Part shown: positions 1 through 6,321 of the stretch, one piece after another | How the letters are laid out: the number at the start of each line of letters is the position of its first letter | Numbering within the stretch: the stretch's first letter is position 1 | DNA from: Candidatus Atribacteria bacterium 4572_76 | GTDB taxonomy: Bacteria > Atribacterota > Phoenicimicrobiia > Phoenicimicrobiales > Phoenicimicrobiaceae | Assembly: GCA_002084865.1 (NCBI GenBank) | Contig: NBMG01000002.1 | Location: forward strand, 1-19,327 | Length of the DNA stretch: 19,327 nucleotides | Reading direction: 5' to 3' | The notes under the pieces: generated by a model | Told to the model about the DNA's origin: nothing | Database searches by the model: none | Seen by the model: only the letters and a program-made list of their open reading frames with translations | Program-made: the position numbers and the translations under genes

Positions 1-10
1 GCCTCCACCA
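1..10 (+). tRNA. Possible 3' end of a tRNA-Ala or tmRNA gene (partial)
   Basis: The first ten bases read GCCTCCACCA. This is a typical acceptor 3' strand followed by discriminator A and CCA. Read as an acceptor, it places U at position 70, as expected for the G3:U70 pair of tRNA-Ala and tmRNA. An intrinsic terminator begins 15 nt later, as expected after an RNA gene. The rest of the gene would lie outside the window, so this is inference from ten bases only. The same bases recur at 4864-4873. Confidence 0.35.
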
Positions 11-24
11 TAGTAGACGCGAAG

Positions 25-56
25 ACCCTTTGACTAATAAGTTGAAGGGTTTTTTG
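25..56 (+). terminator. Rho-independent terminator
   Basis: Bases 25-35 pair with 40-50 (ACCCTTTGACT with AGTTGAAGGGT, including two G:T pairs) around an AATA loop, followed at once by TTTTTG. It probably ends transcription of the RNA gene whose 3' end seems to open the window. Confidence 0.75.
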
Positions 57-556
57 TATGTAGGGTAAAGGTTTCCGTCGTTTAAGGCGAAGTCCGATAG
101 TAATAAATGAACAAGCTGACCGTTTTCATTAGAATCTTCTTGTAAGTAAACTGAATAAAGCTTTTGGATAAGTTCTAAAATCTAATAGGAGATAATAGGG
201 ACAGCTTGGCTTTAAACAAATTATGACGCCTATTTGCTTTTAATGTATAATACATGTAACACACTCGCTACGCCTCTTAACAATGCGCACCCTGGCGGGT
301 TTTCTTATTTGGAGGATTATAAAGATAGGACGCTTGCCATCTAAGACATAAACTATCATATATTGGCTCCCTGAAGCTCTAACGGTTACTTTCTGAAAGT
401 TTTGAAAAAGCTGTTAAAAGCAGAAGAAAAAATAAAAAATATTAAAAAAAAGGAAGGACTTTGTAAGTTTATGTAGTAATTTAATTAAAGCAATGTTTTT
501 TATAAAAGGTTTTATAAGTTGATAAAAATCGAAATGAATTAATTGAGAGGTAATGT
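57..556. other. Non-coding stretch upstream of the acetyltransferase
   Basis: I see no credible gene here: the short open frames are low-complexity and lack sensible starts. The only recognisable items are a promoter-like pair at 223-251 and a 4-bp GC stem at 289-300 followed by TTTCTT, too short to call a terminator. The last 150 bases are very A/T-rich and lead into the ribosome binding site at 545-550. Confidence 0.5.
223..251 (+). promoter_or_regulatory. Possible sigma-70-type promoter
   Basis: A perfect TATAAT -10 box lies at 246-251. ATGACG lies 17 bp upstream at 223-228 and matches four of six -35 bases. It would transcribe towards the acetyltransferase with a leader of about 300 nt. 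The -35 match is weak, so this is tentative. Confidence 0.35.
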
Positions 557-1051
557 ATGTCAAATGTAGAAATAGTAAAGGGCTATATTCCTGGTTCAAT
601 AGGTCGAGTTGCTGAACTTCACGGTACTTACTACCACGAGAATTGGGATTTTACAGTATTTTTTGAAGCAAAAGTGGCTACTGAGCTTTCAGAATTTCTA
701 ACTAGATATGACGAAAAGCGTGATGGTTTTTGGACCGCATCACTTAGAGATCGAGTTGAAGGCTCTATTACCATCGACGGGATTCACACCGAAAAAGAAG
801 GAGCGCATCTTCGGTGGTTTATCATATCCGATGTCTTGCGTGGAAGAGGTATTGGTGGCCGGCTTATTAAAGAGGCTCTTAACTTTTGCAGGAGCAAAGG
901 ATACAAACGGGTATACCTCTGGACTTTTGAGGGTCTTAATGCTGCGAAACACCTCTACGAGAAGAATGGTTTTGAACTCGTTGAACAGCACAAAGGAATG
1001 CAATGGGGTACAGAGGTTAACGAACAGCGATTCGAACTGTCACTCGAATAG
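557..1051 (+). CDS. GNAT family N-acetyltransferase
   Basis: This 164-aa protein belongs to the Gcn5-related acetyltransferase superfamily, which moves acetyl from acetyl-CoA to an amine. The C-terminal half shows the acetyl-CoA loop RGRGIGG (about residues 95-101), followed by helix LIKEALNFCRSKGYKRVYLWT, and then AAKHLYEKNGFELVE, the usual final strand region. The substrate cannot be read from sequence. The start is ATG with GAGAGG six bases upstream. Codon use (CGG, CTC, CGC and GGC are frequent) and GC content look richer than in the surrounding genes. The gene sits alone, facing the leftward exporter pair, and its stop codon abuts a long set of inverted repeats. These points suggest acquisition by transfer, which is inference. 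Family assignment is firm; the specific role is unknown. Confidence 0.9.
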   Translation: MSNVEIVKGYIPGSIGRVAELHGTYYHENWDFTVFFEAKVATELSEFLTRYDEKRDGFWTASLRDRVEGSITIDGIHTEKEGAHLRWFIISDVLRGRGIGGRLIKEALNFCRSKGYKRVYLWTFEGLNAAKHLYEKNGFELVEQHKGMQWGTEVNEQRFELSLE

Positions 1052-1190
1052 CTTAGCATTACCAGCAGACGTGATCGTAAAGTAAAAAATTTTACTTTCC
1101 GCGGGTAACTAATTTGCTAAGCATAACACTCAAAAATAATTAAAATTTGGAAAAGAGAAAATTTGAATTATTTTTATCGTGTAATGCTAA
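1051..1190. repeat. Nested inverted repeats directly after the acetyltransferase stop
   Basis: Several palindromes are stacked here. GCTTAGCA (1051-1058) pairs with TGCTAAGC (1115-1122), extended by TTACC (1059-1063) with GGTAA (1104-1108). Inside this, AAAGTAAAA (1079-1087) pairs with TTTTACTTT (1090-1098). A second unit has AAAAATAATT (1132-1141) with AATTATTTTT (1166-1175), flanked by AGCATAACAC (1120-1129) and GTGTAATGCT (1179-1188), one mismatch. TTAGCATTAC at 1053-1062 is also the perfect inverse of 1181-1190. No T-run follows, so it is not a standard terminator. It could be a small mobile element or a recombination site. Confidence 0.6.
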
Positions 1191-1458
1191 AGAGAAGATG
1201 AATGACTAAAAAATATATAAGAAGGGAAAATCACCCTCCCCATTATACATCTTTATTCGGATATAGAATGAGCCGCAATTAGCAAAGTTTTCCTCCTTTA
1301 TGTTTCAACATAAAATATCATATAATGATTATAGTAAGTTGTATTATATAATCATTTCACTATATATGGGATAAAAAAGGAAAAACAACTGCAGTAAGGG
1401 TTTAGGAGAGTTTAAATTGAATTAAGTGGCGAAGTTGACATGTCAAGAGAACGAATTC
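1191..1458. other. Intergenic stretch between convergent genes
   Basis: No coding region is supported. It contains a 9-bp inverted repeat, AATGATTAT (1324-1332) with ATAATCATT (1348-1356), and a perfect 12-bp palindrome TTGACATGTCAA at 1435-1446, just downstream of the exporter stop on the minus strand. Neither is followed by a convincing T-run on either strand. Their role is unknown. Confidence 0.45.
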
Positions 1459-3375
1459 TTAATTTTTTCTTTCTAATAATCCGATAATTCCGGATAGAAT
1501 TATAACTGTTGAGAGGAAGCAGGCACCGACACCGATGAACATAGCTGCGCCGAGACTGCCAAACCCACGCCAGATGGAAAATACCAAAGAACCGAAAGCT
1601 AACATTGTGGTGAGGGCACTAAGAAGAATAGCCTTTCCTGTACTTGCAAAGATTTTATTTACTTTTCCTGTCTCTTCAATGCGCCAGCGATGAACAACAT
1701 GGACTCCATAATCTATCCCGATACCGATAATCATCGGCAATCCCATTACGTTTACAACAGTAAGCTGCATGCCGGTTAATTTCATTAAACCAACCATCCA
1801 GACAAACCCAGCTACTAAAGGTATCATCGCTATTACGGCATATTTGATTTTGCGGAAATCGAGCCACAAGAGCATAAAAACTACTAAAATAGTTAATAAT
1901 GCTGCATTTTTTCCGTCATTACCTATTACACTGATAAGTTCTTTCATTACCGGGGGCATACCGGTTACTTTTTCACTTACTCTATCTAAATCGTTAGTAA
2001 AACGATTAAGATAATCTATATCCTGCCACATATTTCCTGAAGGGAAGATGGTCATTAAGAATTGATTCCGATTTCGGTTGGAATATCTATCCAGAATAGA
2101 TAGAGGAAGATCTTCGAATTTAATATTTTCTACAGTAGCCATTTTAAGAGCAGTTTTTTTAAAATAAGGTGCTGCATATTTTTGAAATTCTTCAGCCATA
2201 TCCTGGATTTCCATAATATTCATTTCTAATCTTTCTAATTCTAAAAGCAATTGATTAAATTCAGCTTCCGTAAGGTCATGTTTTAATGTCGCGTTTGATA
2301 TTGCTTGATTGATTTCCCGGATAATAGGAATTCGTTTTTGCTGTTCTTCAAAAGATGGTAAGTATATCGAGATATCATCAACCAGCGCTACTGATTTTAC
2401 ATTTTTCAGTTTTTTAGCCATTTCTCTTAATTCTTCAATACTGTCAGTTAGAAGTAAGGCATAATCCATGCTCAAGTCAAATTTATCCAATATTGTATCT
2501 TGCAGGGTGATTGAAGTTAACCCTTTTGGTTCCATATTCATATAATTATGATCAAAAGATATTTTTAAGGCGGAGATCAGTAAAATAATGGTAATTAATA
2601 TTGCGCAAATTAAGGTAGCACTATAACGTCTGGATAACCAGTTGCAACTTTTCCCGAATGATTGGAAGGAAATATCTTTATATACTGGTTTTGTCTTTAT
2701 TTTTCCTTCCGCCAATTTCTTTTCCAGGCGGCGTTCCCGCAATACCAGTAGGGAAGGTAGAAAAAGAAAAGTTACTATTAATATAGCCAGCAAACCGGTG
2801 CTGCTAACAATACCCATCTCTTTCATCCCACGTGAAGAACTGATAACCAGAGCAAGGAAAGCAGCACAAGTTGTTAAGCCGGCGGTTAATATTCCTTTTC
2901 CGCTTTTTAGAAAAGTTTCTTCTATGGATTTATCAATCGATTTTCCCATAGAGCGATTTTCGGTGAAGATGGAGATTATATGTATGGAAAAATCAATTCC
3001 CAATCCGATTAAGATTACCGCTACCATTGAAGTCATAATATTCAAACTCTTAACCAGGATAGCGGTCAGTCCGATTGCCCAAATGAGTCCGACCGCTAAA
3101 TTCAGAAGGGCAAAGAGGGGAGCAGCCCACATTCGAAAAGAAAGAATTAATAAAATTAAGATAGCAATAAAAGCAAATATACTGGTATAACCCATACTTT
3201 GCTCGCTATAAACCATTTCATCCCGACCCAGAGGAATCATTCCGGTGAGCCCTGCCTTTACTTCCGGATAATCTTTTAGAACTTTGTCAACTACTTTTTG
3301 AATGGTATCTGTTCCGGAAATCATTTTGCTCATATCCGTCATGCTGAAATTAGGGATAAACATATTCCTTTTCAA
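1459..3375 (-). CDS. MMPL/RND-family exporter, C-terminal part (frameshifted from the upstream fragment)
   Basis: These 638 residues carry most of an RND exporter of the MMPL/HAE3 type, an inner-membrane proton-driven pump for lipids or other hydrophobic molecules. Two copies of the RND membrane half are visible: helices from about residue 62 to 215, with GLGIDFSIH (D128), and from about 465 to the end, with GIGIDYGVH (D555). The acidic residue in each motif is the usual proton-relay position. A periplasmic loop of about 200 residues lies between them. The first helix and much of the first periplasmic loop are missing; they lie in the next frame at 3350-3835. The apparent TTG start at 3375 has no good ribosome binding site and sits inside the overlap, so this is the downstream part of one broken or frameshifted gene, not an independent one. 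It follows a LolA-like gene in the same transcript. Confidence 0.85.
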   Translation of the reverse strand: MKRNMFIPNFSMTDMSKMISGTDTIQKVVDKVLKDYPEVKAGLTGMIPLGRDEMVYSEQSMGYTSIFAFIAILILLILSFRMWAAPLFALLNLAVGLIWAIGLTAILVKSLNIMTSMVAVILIGLGIDFSIHIISIFTENRSMGKSIDKSIEETFLKSGKGILTAGLTTCAAFLALVISSSRGMKEMGIVSSTGLLAILIVTFLFLPSLLVLRERRLEKKLAEGKIKTKPVYKDISFQSFGKSCNWLSRRYSATLICAILITIILLISALKISFDHNYMNMEPKGLTSITLQDTILDKFDLSMDYALLLTDSIEELREMAKKLKNVKSVALVDDISIYLPSFEEQQKRIPIIREINQAISNATLKHDLTEAEFNQLLLELERLEMNIMEIQDMAEEFQKYAAPYFKKTALKMATVENIKFEDLPLSILDRYSNRNRNQFLMTIFPSGNMWQDIDYLNRFTNDLDRVSEKVTGMPPVMKELISVIGNDGKNAALLTILVVFMLLWLDFRKIKYAVIAMIPLVAGFVWMVGLMKLTGMQLTVVNVMGLPMIIGIGIDYGVHVVHRWRIEETGKVNKIFASTGKAILLSALTTMLAFGSLVFSIWRGFGSLGAAMFIGVGACFLSTVIILSGIIGLLERKN

Positions 3376-3835
3376 AACTGTTGTTTAAATTGGTAAGCAG
3401 GGGAACTAAATTAGGATTTTGGTACAGCTCTTTCATATTTTGCAAATCATCAGCTTTGACCAGCATTAAAGCATGTTCGCGGATAAAATCGACATCCTGT
3501 TTGTAATCAATTCGTTTAACATAAAGTTGTCTGTCTTTGGGATCAGTTGTCAGCTTGATTTTTGGAACAACTGTTTCCGCAAAAGCTTTTATTTCTTCTT
3601 CCTCACCTTCAACTACTACTATTATATTGGTGGCTGATACAAATTCGTTTATTACTTTATTGTATTGGATTGTCTTTTCACTCTTCGTAGGAAGCAGATC
3701 AGTCCATCGCATGCTCTGTTCTAATTGTGAAGCAAAAGCGCCCATTATTATAGTGATAATAAGTACCACAATTACCATCTTCCAGGGATGTTGAGCATGC
3801 AGTTTGGCTAAAGCTTTTAAAATTTTATCTCTCAT
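3350..3835 (-). CDS. MMPL/RND-family exporter, N-terminal fragment
   Basis: This 161-aa piece begins with a basic stretch and one membrane helix (about residues 18-37, MVIVVLIITIIMGAFA). It continues into the start of a periplasmic porter domain (LLPTKSEKTIQYNKVINEF, then a beta-rich stretch around NIIVVVEGEEEEIKAF). This is the usual beginning of an RND/MMPL exporter. The frame stops after EKEYVYP, while the remaining domains continue in another frame from about 3370. A single extra A in the GAAAAGG run near 3365-3370 would explain the break; removing it would join the frames as a protein of about 790 aa, a normal size for the family. The start ATG lies 3 nt after the stop of the LolA-like gene, with AAGGAA upstream, so the two are translationally coupled. 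It could be a real mutation, a sequencing error or, less likely, programmed frameshifting. Confidence 0.8.
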   Translation of the reverse strand: MRDKILKALAKLHAQHPWKMVIVVLIITIIMGAFASQLEQSMRWTDLLPTKSEKTIQYNKVINEFVSATNIIVVVEGEEEEIKAFAETVVPKIKLTTDPKDRQLYVKRIDYKQDVDFIREHALMLVKADDLQNMKELYQNPNLVPLLTNLNNSFEKEYVYP

Positions 3836-3838
3836 AGT

Positions 3839-4633
3839 TTATTTCCTTTTTAAATATCTTTCAGTGAATAGACTGTCATCTAATTCTATATTGTATTTTA
3901 TTTCGAGCATTTCTATGCTTGTCTGTGAATCTTCCAGTTTATTATACATTACCATTTTTGTCGCTGTAGGAATACCGTCTATGTTCTTAATATCATATTG
4001 AATCAGGGTTTTTAATAAAAGCTCAGGATTTTCCGCATCATAATAATCTATGGCTATAGGGATAAAGTTATCTTTGATTACCCACATAATTAATCGGGAA
4101 TAGCCGGATTCAATGCCTTCTTTTTTCAACATCTCTATCTTGTAACAATCATATCCTTCTTTTTTTTCAGAACCAAGCTTTTTGCTGCTGAAATCTTCAA
4201 TAAAAGAATCACTTGCCCCTGTGTCTTCATAGGAGAAATCACTGCCTTCCATTTTTTGACTTTTAGCATTGGTGGCGAGTTTACGTATTCGTTTTGTACG
4301 GGGGAAATACATCCAGATATCGTCAGCATAGTTGAGCATCAGGATAGCCTGTCCTTTTGCCCGTTTGGGCTCTATATAACGTAATAGATTTTTTTCACCT
4401 TTGTTTTTACTGTATGAATCATAGATAAAGACTCTTTCATTATCAGAGGATGTAGTAATAGTCATTTTTACTTTTGCCTGGACGGTATCCTGATTCATCA
4501 ATTCACTTACCTTTCTTATAATTTCTTCTCCGGTAAGTTCTTGTCCGAAGGAGGCAATAGATACACTAAAAATTAATAAAAACAATATGGTAGAAATAAA
4601 GATTATTTTTAAATATTTGTTATTTATTTTCAC
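3839..4633 (-). CDS. LolA-like outer membrane lipoprotein-sorting protein
   Basis: This 264-aa exported protein resembles the LolA/LolB-fold 'outer membrane lipoprotein-sorting' family. It has a signal peptide with a hydrophobic core at about residues 9-27 (IIFISTILFLLIFSVSIAS) and probable cleavage near FGQ. The mature part is beta-strand rich, with features usual in this family: EIIRKVSELM near the mature start, then RYIEPKRAKGQAILML, DDIWMYFPRTKRIRKL and MEGSDFSYED. Such proteins are commonly encoded beside MMPL/RND exporters and probably carry or bind a lipid-linked substrate in the periplasm. The start is GTG, with AGGAGG five bases upstream (plus-strand 4639-4644), and a promoter is visible at 4693-4721. 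It leads a two-gene leftward operon with the frameshifted exporter. Confidence 0.85.
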   Translation of the reverse strand: MKINNKYLKIIFISTILFLLIFSVSIASFGQELTGEEIIRKVSELMNQDTVQAKVKMTITTSSDNERVFIYDSYSKNKGEKNLLRYIEPKRAKGQAILMLNYADDIWMYFPRTKRIRKLATNAKSQKMEGSDFSYEDTGASDSFIEDFSSKKLGSEKKEGYDCYKIEMLKKEGIESGYSRLIMWVIKDNFIPIAIDYYDAENPELLLKTLIQYDIKNIDGIPTATKMVMYNKLEDSQTSIEMLEIKYNIELDDSLFTERYLKRK

Positions 4634-4692
4634 AATTTACCTCCTATGCTATTACAATCGTTTTTTATAAAATAAAAGCAAGCACGATATCA

Positions 4693-4721
4693 ATAGTAAA
4701 CCTAAAGCGAAAATAAGTCAA
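4693..4721 (-). promoter_or_regulatory. Probable sigma-70-type promoter for the LolA-like/MMPL operon
   Basis: On the minus strand, TTGACT (4716-4721) is separated by 17 bp from TACTAT (4693-4698). The -35 box matches five of six consensus bases and the -10 box four of six. Transcription would start about 50 nt before the GTG start. Confidence 0.5.
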
Positions 4722-4863
4722 TATAATCCCTACTAAAATTTTACACTATCTTTGAATCCAATACATTTGTACCATTTCTGCATATTTGTTATTTAACTTA
4801 CTGCAATATTTAATACAAGTCAAAAGATTTAGACTTCTATAAAGCTGCGAAACTCGTCTAATA

Positions 4864-4874
4864 GCCTCCACCAT
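4864..4874 (+). repeat. Direct repeat of the window start (possible attachment-site copy)
   Basis: GCCTCCACCAT here is identical to positions 1-11. The bases upstream do not fold as a tRNA T-arm, so this is not itself a tRNA or tmRNA end. An intrinsic terminator follows 25 nt later, with no plus-strand gene in front of it. The pattern is what remains when an element inserts at the 3' end of an RNA gene and duplicates that end. No integrase is visible. Confidence 0.4.
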
Positions 4875-4898
4875 TATTTATCAAATTTAGTTAAATAA

Positions 4899-4931
4899 AA
4901 AAAATCCGAAAAATAATTTTTCGGATTTTTT
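4899..4931 (+). terminator. Intrinsic terminator, possibly bidirectional, with no obvious plus-strand gene
   Basis: ATCCGAAAAA (4904-4913) pairs with TTTTTCGGAT (4917-4926) around a TAA loop. A-rich bases flank it on the left and a T-run on the right, so it could work on both strands. No gene on either strand leads into it: to the left lies the leftward promoter region and to the right a rightward gene. It may be the orphaned terminator of an RNA gene. Confidence 0.75.
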
Positions 4932-4980
4932 AATTATTAGATTAAAAAAGAAGGATAACTAAAAATAGATGTAGAATATA

Positions 4981-5190
4981 TATATGAAATTACCACGCTC
5001 CATTGGTTAATTGCAAAGATAGAAAAAGATAGATTCCCACTTTCGTGGGAATGACATAAGGAATTGAGAGAAGAACATAAAGATTGTGGGAATAACATAT
5101 AAGGTTGGGATTGCCGTGCTCCCTGGGGTCGATCGCAATGACAAAATCGATATATGAAATTGCCGCGCTCTGATAAACCAGAGCAATGAC
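4981..5190. repeat. REP-like palindromic and direct repeats
   Basis: A 20-bp direct repeat with two mismatches lies at 4981-5000 and 5151-5170 (TATATGAAATT then RCCRCGCTC). A perfect 8-bp hairpin, ATTCCCAC-TTTC-GTGGGAAT, occupies 5033-5052. ATTGC...GCAAT units lie at 5107-5142, and GCTCTG-ATAAAC-CAGAGC at 5167-5184. Each unit ends in a form of AATGAC. The arrangement resembles dispersed extragenic palindromes. Open frames across it read as repeat translations such as CHSHESGNL and are not genes. Confidence 0.7.
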
Positions 5191-5209
5191 TGACGTTATT
5201 GGAAAAAAA

Positions 5210-5238
5210 TTGAATAATGTGAGCTAATCTGTTATAAA
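5210..5238 (+). promoter_or_regulatory. Probable sigma-70-type promoter of the envelope gene cluster
   Basis: TTGAAT (5210-5215), a 17-bp spacer and TATAAA (5233-5238) sit about 40 bp before the permease start, just downstream of the REP-like block. It is the only good promoter-like pair before this four-gene rightward run. Confidence 0.45.
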
Positions 5239-5276
5239 TAGATAAGTAAAAAGTTGTTTCAGGTGGAAAGCTATTT

Positions 5277-6311
5277 ATGGAATTCGTAAAAGATAAAAGA
5301 TTAAATTTTATTATCAATATTGCCATTGGTATTGTCATTCTATTTTATGTATTGAGCAAGCTAAAGTGGTTGTTCATATATTTTAGTTTTGCTTTGATGT
5401 TAGCCTATTTCTTCGATCCTTTATATAAATTTCTTCTTAATAAGAAGGCCCCGAAAGTATTGGCTATTGTTATCGTCTTTGGAATAATAATAGCCCTGTT
5501 AATCCTAACTATATTTTTTCTAATTCCCAGCTTAATTAATCAGCTTAATATTTTATATAAGGAGATTCCTCATTTTATCGAAAATTACCAGAATCTAATT
5601 TTATCTATAAAACCTCAGCTTTCAAAATTCATAGATCCTGCTGATGTAGAGATTTTACTCAAAGAAAATTTATCCGAACTTCAGAAGAGTGTATTGGGTT
5701 TTTCCCAGACCATCATAATTTATCTTTCCAATATAGTTTCCAGTATTACTTTTGGTATAGTGATTGTTCCTTTAATTTTATTTTATCTAATGAGAGATAT
5801 GTTTAAATTTAAAGAGAATTTGTATATTTTCGTATCGAAGAAAAATAAAAAAGAATTCAAAGAAGTACTGGAGGAAATAGATTATATTATCAGCGGGTTT
5901 ATTCGTGGTCGAATAATAGTCTGCTTTATTGTAGGGACATTGATTGGTATAGGGTTGTACTTTTTAGATTTAAAATTTGCCTTGATTATCGGGATTGTTA
6001 GCGGAGTGTTTAACTTTGTCCCCTATTTAGGACCTATTGTGGGAGTTGTCCTGACTTTAATTTTTGCTCTGGGCAGCCCCTGGTGGACATTGGTGATGAT
6101 TGTAGTTTTGTTTGTTTTAGTTAATCAGCTTGAGGCGATATATCTTAACCCAAATATCTTAGGGAAAGGGTTAGGTCTGCACCCCTTGACCGTAATCTTA
6201 TCGATGTTAATTTGCGGTCAGTTGTTAGGAATATTGGGAGTGTTAGTGGCTGTTCCTTTGGCAGCTATTTTGAAAGTTTTATTCTTTAGATATTTAGCCC
6301 AGGAGGGATAG
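5277..6311 (+). CDS. AI-2E/PerM family membrane permease
   Basis: This 344-aa protein has the pattern of the AI-2E transporter (PerM/YtvI-like) family. There are two closely spaced N-terminal helices (about residues 12-45), a third at about 60-85, and an extracytoplasmic region near 85-145. Several helices then run to the C-terminus. Family hallmarks include PLILFYLMRD (about residue 161), the amphipathic EEIDYIISGFIRGRIIV stretch, FNFVPYLGPIVG, and a C-terminal GKGLGLHPLTVILSM...LLGILGVLVAVPLAA. Members have been linked to autoinducer-2 export, sodium/proton antiport or envelope functions, and the substrate cannot be told here. The length is typical. The ATG has AGGTGG 10 bases upstream. It leads a tight rightward cluster with a cell-wall amidase, which hints at an envelope role. 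Confidence 0.88.
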   Translation: MEFVKDKRLNFIINIAIGIVILFYVLSKLKWLFIYFSFALMLAYFFDPLYKFLLNKKAPKVLAIVIVFGIIIALLILTIFFLIPSLINQLNILYKEIPHFIENYQNLILSIKPQLSKFIDPADVEILLKENLSELQKSVLGFSQTIIIYLSNIVSSITFGIVIVPLILFYLMRDMFKFKENLYIFVSKKNKKEFKEVLEEIDYIISGFIRGRIIVCFIVGTLIGIGLYFLDLKFALIIGIVSGVFNFVPYLGPIVGVVLTLIFALGSPWWTLVMIVVLFVLVNQLEAIYLNPNILGKGLGLHPLTVILSMLICGQLLGILGVLVAVPLAAILKVLFFRYLAQEG

Positions 6312-6321
6312 AATAGATTAT

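Noticed and set aside
289..306. Terminator-like ACCC-TGGC-GGGT stem followed by TTTCTT
   Set aside because: A 4-bp stem is too short to support a terminator call, and no gene leads into it.
414..599. Minus-strand open frame rich in F, L and I
   Set aside because: It is a low-complexity A/T-rich stretch read backwards that overlaps the acetyltransferase start.
708..1085. Second plus-strand frame inside the acetyltransferase
   Set aside because: It is a shadow of the GNAT gene without recognisable domain features; the GNAT frame has the motifs and the ribosome binding site.
4798..4873. A full tRNA or tmRNA ending at the second GCCTCCACCA
   Set aside because: The bases before it do not form a T-arm (no TTCRA loop, no 5-bp stem) and no acceptor 5' strand pairs at the right distance. 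Only the last 11 bases match.
4937..5338. Minus-strand open frame of about 130 codons
   Set aside because: It overlaps palindromic repeats and reads as repeat translation (CHSHESGNL type); its end runs into the permease gene. Not a gene.
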